From: Planctomycetales bacterium ZRK34
GTDB taxonomy: Bacteria > Planctomycetota > Phycisphaerae > Phycisphaerales > Zrk34
Assembly: GCA_014873095.1 (NCBI GenBank)
Contig: CP050848.1
Location: 5,081,850-5,145,849 of the forward strand
Length of the DNA stretch: 64,000 bases
Direction: 5' to 3'
How positions within the stretch are numbered: the first letter of the stretch is position 1; each line of letters starts with the position of its first letter. The notes under the pieces were generated by a model. The model made no database searches. It had not been told where the DNA came from and saw nothing but the letters and a program-made list of their open reading frames with translations. Of this stretch, positions 17,031-24,972 are shown in pieces. The translations under genes were made by a program, and so were the position numbers.

Positions 17031-17231
17031 ATGACTGGTGACACCCGCACATATCGGCCCTGGCGTACGGATGAAAAACCGATCCTCGCGCCCGAGTTCG
17101 GCTTCCTCGAATCACGACTGGCGGCCCTGGAGCAGCGCGTGCTCGAACTCGAGCGCCAGCTTGACGCCGAACGTTCGCTGAAGCATCCGGCCGTCGATCA
17201 GTCCGCCGAGCGTCGAAACGAAGCCGCCTGA
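17031..17231 (+). CDS. Small coiled-coil hypothetical protein
   Basis: A 66-residue protein with a proline-rich N-terminus and a clear leucine heptad helix (FLESRLAALEQRVLELERQL). It resembles short coiled-coil or SlyX-like proteins, but no family can be assigned. It starts with ATG at 17031 without an obvious ribosome-binding site. It lies alone between the lipoprotein operon and the DJ-1-type gene on the same strand. Its codon use is like its neighbours', which favours a real gene. Confidence 0.5.
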   Translation: MTGDTRTYRPWRTDEKPILAPEFGFLESRLAALEQRVLELERQLDAERSLKHPAVDQSAERRNEAA

Positions 17232-17284
17232 CTCGCGCCCGACGGGCGCTATGATGTGTTCCGCAGCAATTTCAAGGAGCACAC

Positions 17285-17821
17285 ATGGCCATCGCATCCG
17301 GCAAGCGCGTTCTCATGTTCGTTGACGACGTCTACGAAGACCTCGAATTGTGGTACCCGAAACTGCGCCTCGAAGAGGCCGGCGCTGAAGTGGTCGTCGC
17401 GGGACCGCAGGCGGACAAAACCTACGCCGGCAAGCACAGCTATCCGTGTGTGTCTGATGCGGCGATCGCCGACATGAACGCCGATGCTTTCGACGGGCTG
17501 GTGATCCCCGGCGGGTTTGCCCCCGACAAATTGCGGCGCGATCCGAAAGTGCTCGAACTGACCCGGCAGATTCACGAAGCCGGCAAGCTCATGGCCCACA
17601 TCTGCCACGCCGGGTGGATTCCGATCTCGGCAAACATCATGCGCGGCTACCGCTGCACTTCAACCCCCGGTATCAAAGATGACCTCGTGAACGCCGGTGC
17701 TGAGTGGGTCGACGAATCGCTGGTGATCGATCGCAATCAGGTGTCCAGCCGCCGCCCGCCGGACCTGCCCGACTTCATGCGCGGCGTGTTGCAGGTGCTC
17801 TGCGGTGAGTCCGCTCAGTAA
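17285..17821 (+). CDS. DJ-1/PfpI-family protein (class I amidotransferase-like)
   Basis: A 178-residue cytoplasmic protein of the PfpI/YhbO branch. The conserved acidic residue is in DVYEDLELWYP near the N-terminus and the nucleophile Cys is in HICHAGW, followed by the expected IP-S pattern; DGLVIPGGFAPDKLR precedes it. Related proteins act as glyoxalase III, deglycase-like or chaperone enzymes in carbonyl stress. The ribosome-binding site AAGGAG is 6 bases before the ATG. Its last codons overlap the end of the convergent pseudopilin gene by 7 bases. Confidence 0.92.
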   Translation: MAIASGKRVLMFVDDVYEDLELWYPKLRLEEAGAEVVVAGPQADKTYAGKHSYPCVSDAAIADMNADAFDGLVIPGGFAPDKLRRDPKVLELTRQIHEAGKLMAHICHAGWIPISANIMRGYRCTSTPGIKDDLVNAGAEWVDESLVIDRNQVSSRRPPDLPDFMRGVLQVLCGESAQ

Positions 17822-18549
17822 CGATCCCACTTGGCCTGCGGGTCTTTGAGCGGGTATTGAAACCCGATCTCGCCGACGGACATGACTTCCACATGCCCAT
17901 CAAGAAACCCCGCAGCGAGGCGGTCATCGTGACGATTGAACGCACGGACCGGGTTCTCGTATTCGTAGAATCTACCGTTATCCGGTGTTCGGAAGATCTT
18001 TTCGCCTTTGTTCGGATACTTCGGTATCCATAGTTCCGGATTCAGTTCGGTGTAGTTGTAAATCAAAGCTGCGTCGGCGAAGGAAACGGTGTCGTCGGGA
18101 CGCTCGATGGTGTCTGTTCGGTGGGCGGCCTCGCCCCATTCGACACTCATCTTGCCACTTTCTTGGCTGACCTGAAGCCACCGGCCGATCTGGGGGTGGT
18201 TCATCCCGATGCCGTAGAGACCCTCATCGACGCTGGGGCAATGAATGACCTTGGGTTCTTCGGTGTCGGTTTCGCCGATGTAGGGGCCAAGCCAGCGGTG
18301 GGCGAACCACCACTCGGTTTTACTGATGTTGTTCCAGTTCACACCGTGGCCGACGGGGATGATGTACTGCTTGTTATCGTTGGCGAACATGTGCACGCCG
18401 ATGAGGATCTGGCGCTGCTGCGTGGCGCAGGCGAGCGCCTGAGCGGTGTGGCGGGCTTTGCTCAGCGATGGCAGCAGGATCGCGATCAGCAGCGCGATGA
18501 TCGACACGACCACCAGCAGTTCGATCAGTGTGAAAGCTTGTCGGCGCAT
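17815..18549 (-). CDS. Type II secretion/IV pilin-like pseudopilin (module 1)
   Basis: A 244-residue pseudopilin. The prepilin peptidase site and hydrophobic helix are at the N-terminus (QAFTLIELLVVVSIIALLIA, then ILLPSLSKARHTAQ). The C-terminal globular part ends with an H-X9-DG signature (HDDRLAAGFLDG), a hallmark of planctomycete pseudopilins. ATG at 18549 was chosen so that the cleavage site follows a 4-residue leader; the open frame extends 14 codons further. It is the last gene of sigma/FecR module 1. Export rather than DNA uptake is likely. Confidence 0.87.
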   Translation of the reverse strand: MRRQAFTLIELLVVVSIIALLIAILLPSLSKARHTAQALACATQQRQILIGVHMFANDNKQYIIPVGHGVNWNNISKTEWWFAHRWLGPYIGETDTEEPKVIHCPSVDEGLYGIGMNHPQIGRWLQVSQESGKMSVEWGEAAHRTDTIERPDDTVSFADAALIYNYTELNPELWIPKYPNKGEKIFRTPDNGRFYEYENPVRAFNRHDDRLAAGFLDGHVEVMSVGEIGFQYPLKDPQAKWDRY

Positions 18550-18597
18550 GGGCGCTCCGCGAAATGTATGCCCCGGCGGACACCTTTTCATTATAGA

Positions 18598-19236
18598 TCA
18601 ACGACGGCGGCGCAGCAGCATTGCAGCGATCAGGGTAAGACCTGCCGGCAGGGCCGCGGGGGTCGGCACCAGCGTGAACGCGATCGAGTCGACATACGGG
18701 TCGAAGCCTGAGCCCAGGTTGGTCGAGGCATCGGTGAAGCGCAGGGTGCTGGTGGTGCTCTGGGCGGTGAAGCTGAAGGTGAACTTCTCGTAGAAGGGCG
18801 TTAATCCGTCGACAGTGCCGACCTGGCTGTTGAACGGGACACCGGTGAGGACCTCGGCCTGATCGGCCAGCAGGTTCGTGCCGCCGAAGCCGGCGCCGTC
18901 GAAAATGTCGATGTCGAGAATGCTGTGGCCCGAGGACGAAGTGCCATGCTGGGCCATGTAAAACGTCAGGTAATAGCTGGTGCCGATGGTCGTGTCGAAC
19001 GACTGGGATACGACGGCGTTCGGTGTGGTGTTGCCGCCGTTGAAGACGAGCGATCCGCTGCCTTCGTAGGAGCGATCGACGTTGGTCTGGGTGTTGGTGT
19101 TGCCGACAAGGGTCCACCCGGTGGCGCCGGATTCAAACCCGCCGTTGGTGAACATGGCGGCCGGAGCCTGAGCAGACAGGCCGAGCAGGGCGACGGCGAC
19201 CAGGCAGATCATTGCGAAGGGGCGTTGCGTATTCAT
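18598..19236 (-). CDS. PEP-CTERM-like surface protein with carbohydrate-binding-type domain (module 1)
   Basis: A 212-residue exported protein. Signal peptide: AMICLVAVALLGLSAQAPAA. The domain FTNGGFESGATGWTLVGN ... TTSTLRFTDASTN ... DPYVDSIAFT is a galactose-binding-like jelly roll. The C-terminus is a PEP-CTERM-type tail in its VPTPAALPAG variant with hydrophobic helix and final RRRR. The same jelly-roll signature occurs in the FecR protein just upstream. It belongs to a four-gene module and lies 30 bases after the FecR stop. Ligand unknown. Confidence 0.82.
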   Translation of the reverse strand: MNTQRPFAMICLVAVALLGLSAQAPAAMFTNGGFESGATGWTLVGNTNTQTNVDRSYEGSGSLVFNGGNTTPNAVVSQSFDTTIGTSYYLTFYMAQHGTSSSGHSILDIDIFDGAGFGGTNLLADQAEVLTGVPFNSQVGTVDGLTPFYEKFTFSFTAQSTTSTLRFTDASTNLGSGFDPYVDSIAFTLVPTPAALPAGLTLIAAMLLRRRR

Positions 19237-19266
19237 GATTCAGATTCTCCTGTGAAGTAGATGCTC

Positions 19267-20607
19267 TCAGTTCTTTAGATTACCGGATGGGGTTAACTCC
19301 GCAGTCGGCAGCACGGGCACGATGCGGATGTTGTCGAGGTAGAGATCGAACGCCGAGGCGTGGTTGGTGCTGGTGTCTGTCAAGCGCAGCCGCGTGGTGA
19401 GCCCGCGCGCGGTGAAGCGATAGGTGAAGGTCGTCGGTGTCACGGGCATCGTGTCGGAACCTTCGACGACGGAGGCTGTTTCATGCAGCAGCGTCGTGTC
19501 GCCTGACTCGGTGAGCACGTCGACATCCAACCGGGCGGCGCCTTCGCCCAGCAGGTATTTGCCGAGTTCGAACTGCAGTTGATAGGTCATGCCGGGGAGC
19601 GTGGCGAGGGTTTGTTCCGCGACGCCGTTGACATCCGAATTGCCGATGTTGAACCCGACATAAGCGTGGCCCTGCCAGGCGCGTTGGGCCTGGGTCATGC
19701 GGTTGACATTGCCGCGGAAGGTGAAGCCGGACGGCGCGGTTTCGAAATCGTCGTGGAGCAGCGGATTGCGGATGTGCGGCGGCAGCGCGAGCGTCTGACC
19801 GGGCTGCGGGTGATAGACCTGGGCCGAGCCGTCGATGATGGTGGCGCTGGAGCCGGCGGTGAGTTTGCCCGCAGGCTGGATGCCTTCGTAGTGGACCGCA
19901 CCTTCGAGCACGATCAACTGTGTGCCGCCGGACGGATCGACCGTCATCAGAAAACGTGTGCCCAGGTCGACCACGCGGACCCCATGCGGCGCGTTGACGG
20001 TAAACCCGTGGGCCTGATCCGGCACGTAGGCGCTGAGCGTGCCGGTGTGCAGGAAACCTCGATTATCATCGATCATTTCAAGCGAGCACGGGCCGGTCAG
20101 ATCAACCACCGCGCCGGAGCGGAACATGACCTGGGCTGTGCCGGAAATCAAACTCAGCGAGCCTCGCGCCAGTTCGCTGCCCAGTTCCATGGACCCGTCG
20201 GCCCCGACGAAAACAGCATCCGCGGAATGATCCGACAGCATGGCGACCGGAGTCGATGGCGTGTGCGTGGCGGTTTGCGACTCGGGTGAAAACACGAACC
20301 AGGCTGTGACGGCCAGGGCGATCAGCGCGGCCAGGGCGACGATGCGTGACAGCGTGTATGTCGACCGGGGGGCGCTATCAATACCCCGACGTTTCGCTTC
20401 GCTCAGCATCGGGCTTGCGGGGTGGGACAGGGGGTGGGAAAAGGTTTCGGTCAGCACGGCCGAGTGCAGGCACAGGTCGACGAAGCGGCGGCGCTTTTCG
20501 GGGTCGGCCAGCAGTTCGGCGTGCAGGGCCTCGTGCGCCTCGGCGGGCAGATCGCCATCCAGGTAGGCGGCGGCCTGTTGCAGGAAGATGTCGACGGCGT
20601 CGCTCAT
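19267..20607 (-). CDS. FecR-type anti-sigma factor with extracytoplasmic lectin-like domain (module 1)
   Basis: A 446-residue inner-membrane protein. The N-terminal 70 residues form a sigma-binding helical part (LQQAAAYLDGDLPAEAHEAL). One membrane segment (IVALAALIALAVTAWFVF) is followed by a FecR domain (VVDLTGPCSLEMIDDNRG, VVDLGTRFLMTVDPSGG) and a jelly-roll domain at residues 290-435 ending RLRLTDTSTNHASAFDLYLDN. The start at 20607 overlaps the sigma gene stop as ATGA; the longer open frame (to 20844) runs inside the sigma gene. It should hold the cognate sigma factor inactive until a surface signal arrives. Confidence 0.85.
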   Translation of the reverse strand: MSDAVDIFLQQAAAYLDGDLPAEAHEALHAELLADPEKRRRFVDLCLHSAVLTETFSHPLSHPASPMLSEAKRRGIDSAPRSTYTLSRIVALAALIALAVTAWFVFSPESQTATHTPSTPVAMLSDHSADAVFVGADGSMELGSELARGSLSLISGTAQVMFRSGAVVDLTGPCSLEMIDDNRGFLHTGTLSAYVPDQAHGFTVNAPHGVRVVDLGTRFLMTVDPSGGTQLIVLEGAVHYEGIQPAGKLTAGSSATIIDGSAQVYHPQPGQTLALPPHIRNPLLHDDFETAPSGFTFRGNVNRMTQAQRAWQGHAYVGFNIGNSDVNGVAEQTLATLPGMTYQLQFELGKYLLGEGAARLDVDVLTESGDTTLLHETASVVEGSDTMPVTPTTFTYRFTARGLTTRLRLTDTSTNHASAFDLYLDNIRIVPVLPTAELTPSGNLKN

Positions 20608-21125
20608 CGTGACTCCCTGGCCACGTGGGCGCGGATGCAGTCGCCCAGGGCGCGGTGGACCCGGCTGATGGCGACGTAGATTGATTTGATCCGCTGGTTC
20701 AGCTTCTCTGCCAGCACCGCGCCGGAAAGACCCTCGGCGTAGCGGAGCTTCACGAGCTGACGCGCTCTGGGCGAAAGACGCTGCATGCAAATCTGCAGCG
20801 CATCGGCCAGATCGTTGGAACTCTGAGCGTCGCGCGTGGCCCACTCGGCGTCCAGCAGGTCGATCAACTGATCGCTCATCGGCGTGGGGCGGCTACGGTC
20901 GGTCCGCAGGGCTTTGAGCGCTTCGGTCCGCGCGGCGATGCGGAGCCAGCCGGCCAGGTGGGCCTCATCGGCGATCTGCTCGCGTTTTTTCACAGCCAGC
21001 ACGGTCACCTCGCTGAGCACGTCTTCGGCCACGTGTACATCGCTGACGATGGCCCAGATGTAGGCCAGCAGCCTCGCCCGGTCCTTGACCAGCACGCGCA
21101 CGATGGTGTCCTGCTCGATAGCCAT
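20604..21125 (-). CDS. ECF-type sigma-70 factor (module 1)
   Basis: A 173-residue sigma factor lacking region 1, with region 2 (LLAYIWAIVSDVHVAEDVLSE, then HLAGWLRIAARTEALKALR) and region 4 (LSPRARQLVKLRYAEGLSGA, VLAEKLNQRIKSIYVAISRV). It belongs to the planctomycete-type ECF groups linked with FecR proteins. The ATG at 21125 is preferred; a start six codons upstream is possible. The stop overlaps the FecR start, so the two products would be made in balanced amounts. It likely transcribes its own module. Confidence 0.87.
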   Translation of the reverse strand: MAIEQDTIVRVLVKDRARLLAYIWAIVSDVHVAEDVLSEVTVLAVKKREQIADEAHLAGWLRIAARTEALKALRTDRSRPTPMSDQLIDLLDAEWATRDAQSSNDLADALQICMQRLSPRARQLVKLRYAEGLSGAVLAEKLNQRIKSIYVAISRVHRALGDCIRAHVARESR

Positions 21126-21229
21126 GCGGCAACATCCGCCCAAAAGGCGGCTCCTGCAAGCCTACTCCACACGCAACGGGGAGGTTAACAAAATAGTCCG
21201 TAAATTATGATGGGGGAAAACGAGACCGT

Positions 21230-22132
21230 TCAGCGAGCCCGGCCCGGCTGGTACCAGTAGTAGCCTCTGCCGCCAGCCTGATAAACCTGCGCCGCAGCCT
21301 GGACATCAGCACGGGCGGTCGCATTGTTGACCATGTCGGCGAAGTTGTACCAGCCGACCGACCCGTCAAGGGCGGCCTGATTGCCGCCGGCGACGTTGTA
21401 ACCGTTGTCGGCGATGTCCAACTCGCCGAGGTGCCATGCGTAGCCTCTGGACGATGTCGAAGTCGACACAGACCACAACCAACTCCACATGCCGCCGTAG
21501 CCTGCATCGTAGTCGGCGACATGGTAGAGCGGCTCGGTGAGCAGGGGGCCCCGCGAGCCGTCGGATAATCGCTCCAGGCGTACATCCGAGCCGCGCACGG
21601 TGTAGGACGACGGGTTGAAGGTGCCGGATTCGAGATGGCTGTTGGTCAAACTGACGTAGCCGGTCCAGCGTGTGTTCCAGGTCAGGTCGGTGGTGTTGGG
21701 GCCTGTGGCGAAGTACCGGGGGCCGTGGTACGCATCACCGACGGGGCAGTAGAGGGCGCGATAGCTGCCGGCGATTTTGTCGATCTCGTCAAGGGTGTCG
21801 ATTTCGCGCATGTCCGGGCCGCCGAGATATTCACGGAGCAGGTAGTCGGTGAACTTGCGATTCCAGACCCAGAGCATGTGATCCCGGCCGGACACGGCGG
21901 GGTAGGTATCCGGCAGCATGCCGCGCGCGTCGGTGGCATAGGTGATGAAGGAGGTGGCGAGCTGCCGGACATTGGTCGAGCAGACCGTGCGCCGGGAGAT
22001 TTCGCGTGCCTTGGACAAGGCCGGCAGCAGGATCGCGATCAGCAGCGCGATGATCGACACCACCACGAGCAGTTCGATCAGCGTGAATGCGCGAACATTC
22101 TTTTTGTTCATGTTCAACGTGGCGAGCTTCAT
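21230..22132 (-). CDS. Pseudopilin (module 2)
   Basis: A 300-residue pseudopilin with a short charged leader and the pilin helix (RAFTLIELLVVVSIIALLIA, then ILLPALSKAREISRR). The globular part contains ATDARGMLPDTYPAVSG and a C-terminal sequence ending GGNQAALDGSVGWYNF. This matches the H-X9-DG region of related proteins but has Asn where His is expected. MNKKNVRAF at 22111 is an alternative start. It is the last gene of module 2; two hairpins lie between it and the preceding PEP-CTERM gene. Confidence 0.85.
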   Translation of the reverse strand: MKLATLNMNKKNVRAFTLIELLVVVSIIALLIAILLPALSKAREISRRTVCSTNVRQLATSFITYATDARGMLPDTYPAVSGRDHMLWVWNRKFTDYLLREYLGGPDMREIDTLDEIDKIAGSYRALYCPVGDAYHGPRYFATGPNTTDLTWNTRWTGYVSLTNSHLESGTFNPSSYTVRGSDVRLERLSDGSRGPLLTEPLYHVADYDAGYGGMWSWLWSVSTSTSSRGYAWHLGELDIADNGYNVAGGNQAALDGSVGWYNFADMVNNATARADVQAAAQVYQAGGRGYYWYQPGRAR

Positions 22133-22140
22133 AAAAGCGA

Positions 22141-22180
22141 TCGGCCGCCTTTCGACGGCCGACCACCTGCAGGCGGTGGT
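22141..22180 (-). promoter_or_regulatory. Two intergenic stem-loops between PEP-CTERM and pseudopilin genes
   Basis: TCGGCCG (22141-22147) pairs with CGGCCGA (22156-22162), and ACCACC pairs with GGTGGT (22162-22180). They could reduce read-through or protect the upstream mRNA. No run of T residues suited to classical termination is seen. Confidence 0.35.
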
Positions 22181-22183
22181 TTG

Positions 22184-22966
22184 TCAGGCTCGACGACGAC
22201 GCAGACCGACCAGGCCCATCAATGCCAACCCGGCGGGCAGGGCGGCGGGCGTCGGGATGAAGTCGACGGTGATGCCGCCGAGCGTGGGCTTGCCGCCGCG
22301 GCTGGTGGCGTAAACGGTGAACACATCGCCGGGGGCGGCGCCGCTGATGTCGAAGAAATACCAGTCGGGCTGGTTCTCGTTGGGCACGCTCAGTGAGACG
22401 CTGTCAGAACCCGTGCCGGCCGTCTGGGCGAGGCGAAGGGCCGAGGGAATGTCGGTGCCGCCGGAGTTGTTGGACAGCAGGCCGATGCGGGCGCCGAGTG
22501 TTGGAAAACCGCCGCTGATGGTGATGGTGAACATGCCGACTTCAACACCGGTACTGGCGGACAGGCTTCGAAACAAAATGCCTGAGTTGACATCGGCGCC
22601 GCCGGCGGGATTGTCCACCGAGGATTTCAAGCCGTACATCAGGTCCGCACCGCCGCTGACGGCGCCGAGCGTCATCCAACCGGGCAGTGTGTTGATGGTG
22701 CCGTTGCCGGTGAAGTTCACGGGGACTGAACCGGACGGGGAATTGAAGCGGAACATCGCGTAGCCGCCGGTCCCGTAGATGTCGTCGTTGTCCAGGTCCA
22801 GGGGTTTGGCCACGGAAGTGGTGCGCCAGGCGTCTTTCGTGCCCGAGCCGCCGGTGTCGGAGCCGGCGGTGGTGACTGTCGCGGCGAAGATCGACGGCGT
22901 TGCCATGACGCTGACAAACAAAGCGAAAGCGGCAATCATCGATTGGGTGAAATGGGCGCGTCTCAT
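22184..22966 (-). CDS. PEP-CTERM-like surface protein (module 2)
   Basis: A 260-residue exported protein: signal peptide AAFALFVSVMATPSIFA, a beta-rich domain with VNFTGNGTINTLPGWMTLGA and YFFDISGAAPGDVFTVYA, and the tail IPTPAALPAG-hydrophobic-RRRRA. The tail variant is the same as in module 1. It starts within the FecR stop (ATGA), so it is translationally coupled to the anti-sigma gene. Its sequence is not an obvious duplicate of the module 1 protein. Ligand unknown. Confidence 0.82.
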   Translation of the reverse strand: MRRAHFTQSMIAAFALFVSVMATPSIFAATVTTAGSDTGGSGTKDAWRTTSVAKPLDLDNDDIYGTGGYAMFRFNSPSGSVPVNFTGNGTINTLPGWMTLGAVSGGADLMYGLKSSVDNPAGGADVNSGILFRSLSASTGVEVGMFTITISGGFPTLGARIGLLSNNSGGTDIPSALRLAQTAGTGSDSVSLSVPNENQPDWYFFDISGAAPGDVFTVYATSRGGKPTLGGITVDFIPTPAALPAGLALMGLVGLRRRRA

Positions 22967-24330
22967 GGGTTCATCCTTTCCTGGGTGGGTTGTAGAGCTT
23001 GGTAGCTGATGCGCAGTGCCGTGATAAAACAGACGCCGGGCGATGCGGGGGTGACGGTACAGTCGATTCGCCCCTGGGCATCCGCGATGATGTCGTCGAA
23101 CGCAATCACACGTGTTTTGTCATGGGGCGCGAGCGTCTGGGTCGAAGCGCCGAGTGCGATCTTAGGCGCGACCTGATTGTTCGCTTCAAGGCCGACTGCA
23201 AAGGTGAATGCATACTTACCGCCGGGCTCGAGTCCATCAAAGTGAAAGATCACGTGATGCTGATCCGGGTCACCTTTGATGAACACGCCGTCTGTCGTGG
23301 CGTTGTATTCGAATCCGTCAACCGGATTCACGAACAACTCGCCGGCAATACCAGCGGCCATGGTTGTGGCCATGCGCGAGGTAAGGCTGATGCCGGTCGG
23401 TTTGCCGTCGACATCATGCAGGTTGCTGAATAGTCGCGTTCCCTCAAAGGCGGAGGTAAAACGCCACGCGCCCACGGGATCGAAAACGTTGTATCGCTCT
23501 GAGGCGTTGACGCCCTGACTCGCCTCGCCGCGAAAATCTATCAACACCTGTCGCGCTGTGGTGCGGGTGACCTCAAGCGACGCAAGCCCCGATGGTGAGA
23601 TGCGCCACCGTGCCGCTTCGTCGGCGGCGAGTTCGCGTTGCTCCTGGTCGGTCTGAATCAGCACACGCCCCTCGGTGACGCGCACATCAGAAACATCATC
23701 CTGGCGCACGTGAAGGACGTACGCTGTCCCCAGATCGACGACTTTCACGCCGGCCGGTGTCTGCACGGTGAATCCATGCGCGTCCGGCGGCACATAGGCT
23801 TCCAGTCGGCCCAGCTTGAGCGAGGCCTGGTTGACGCCCGTCATCTCGAATTCACAAGGCCCGGTCAAATCGACGACCGTGCCGCTGTGAAATACCACCT
23901 GCGCTCGTCCGGCCGTCAGGTGGATCGGTCCAGCCATCAACTCCGAACCAAGATTCATCATGGCCGTCGCATCGGCGAATCGCGCGTCGGGTGAGAGGTC
24001 TGAAATCATCGCGATGCTGTGCGAGACGGATACCGGCTTGTGGTTTACATCCGATGCGGTCAACGCAAACCATGCCGTCACGGCCAGTGCGATCATCGCC
24101 GCCAGGGCGCCGGCCCATACCAGCGCACGGAACTTCAGACGCTCAGCCTCCTGCTCGGGGGTCACCACGGCGGCGTCGCCTTCGAGCTTCTCGTGCAACA
24201 TGATCTGCAGAGCGACCAGGTCCAGGTAACGCTGCCGCGCCGCGGGATCGGTTTGCAGTTGCTGAATGGCCTCGGCATCGTCGCCGCCGTCAATCAGAGC
24301 CAGCAGTCGATCATCAAGTGATGTGCTCAT
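22963..24330 (-). CDS. FecR-type anti-sigma factor with C-terminal sensor domain (module 2)
   Basis: A 455-residue membrane protein. The N-terminal part (LLALIDGGDDAEAIQQLQTD) should bind sigma; the membrane segment is LAAMIALAVTAWFAL (about residues 75-90). The FecR domain has VVDLTGPCEFEMTGVNQ and VVDLGTAYVLHVRQDD. The C-terminal domain (residues 280-450) is beta-rich with VIFHFDGLEPGGKYAFTFAV and GVCFITALRISYQ. Both ends overlap their neighbours by ATGA. It is paralogous in its first 270 residues to the FecR protein of module 1. Confidence 0.85.
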   Translation of the reverse strand: MSTSLDDRLLALIDGGDDAEAIQQLQTDPAARQRYLDLVALQIMLHEKLEGDAAVVTPEQEAERLKFRALVWAGALAAMIALAVTAWFALTASDVNHKPVSVSHSIAMISDLSPDARFADATAMMNLGSELMAGPIHLTAGRAQVVFHSGTVVDLTGPCEFEMTGVNQASLKLGRLEAYVPPDAHGFTVQTPAGVKVVDLGTAYVLHVRQDDVSDVRVTEGRVLIQTDQEQRELAADEAARWRISPSGLASLEVTRTTARQVLIDFRGEASQGVNASERYNVFDPVGAWRFTSAFEGTRLFSNLHDVDGKPTGISLTSRMATTMAAGIAGELFVNPVDGFEYNATTDGVFIKGDPDQHHVIFHFDGLEPGGKYAFTFAVGLEANNQVAPKIALGASTQTLAPHDKTRVIAFDDIIADAQGRIDCTVTPASPGVCFITALRISYQALQPTQERMNP

Positions 24331-24866
24331 TGGCCGGCCTCCCGGCTCATCGAGCGCCCGATGCAGTCGGCCAGTGCGGTGCGAATGCGATACAGCGTCT
24401 GGCGGATCGATCCCGCCGGGCGTCGCAGAGACTTGGCGATCGTCGTCACCGGCTCATTGGCGGTGTACCGTCGAGCCAGCAACTCACGCTGTTTCTTCGG
24501 CAGCTTGTCAAAACAGATCGCCAGCGCCTGGCGTCGATGATCAAGGTCTGCAAATTGTTCGATCGCCTCACTGGCCAGTTGGTCGGCAAGGGTTTCATCG
24601 AAGTGGTGGCGATCACGCGCCGAACGCAGGCGCGCCAGCCGCACCTGGTTGTGGGCAATGGCGAAGGCCCAGGCGTGAAAGTTGGTGCCCGGCTCGAACT
24701 GATCCGCCTTGCGCCACAGCACCGCGTTGGTTTCCTGCAGCACATCCTCGGCCCGGTGCCAGTCCGCCATCAGCGCGTGGATGAACGCACGCAGACGCGT
24801 CTGGTGAGCAGTCAGGTGCTGGACGAATTGTTCAGGCTCTCGCGGGCCGGCCATGTCGAATTCCAT
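24327..24866 (-). CDS. ECF-type sigma-70 factor (module 2)
   Basis: A 179-residue sigma factor. Region 2 is RLRAFIHALMADWHRAEDVL with NFHAWAFAIAHNQVRLARLR, and region 4 is LPKKQRELLARRYTANEPVT with SLRRPAGSIRQTLYRIRTAL. This resembles the Rhodopirellula/Verrucomicrobium sigma family. It overlaps the FecR gene by 4 bases. The start may be at MAGPREPE, four codons downstream. It heads module 2 and likely controls it. Confidence 0.86.
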   Translation of the reverse strand: MEFDMAGPREPEQFVQHLTAHQTRLRAFIHALMADWHRAEDVLQETNAVLWRKADQFEPGTNFHAWAFAIAHNQVRLARLRSARDRHHFDETLADQLASEAIEQFADLDHRRQALAICFDKLPKKQRELLARRYTANEPVTTIAKSLRRPAGSIRQTLYRIRTALADCIGRSMSREAGQ

Positions 24867-24972
24867 GTGGATACAAGGACTCGCATGTACATATCGCGTA
24901 CCGGCGGGGTGTCAACATGGATTTTGGGTATATCTTCAGAAATGGTGGACAGTCAGGCGATTACACCATCCG

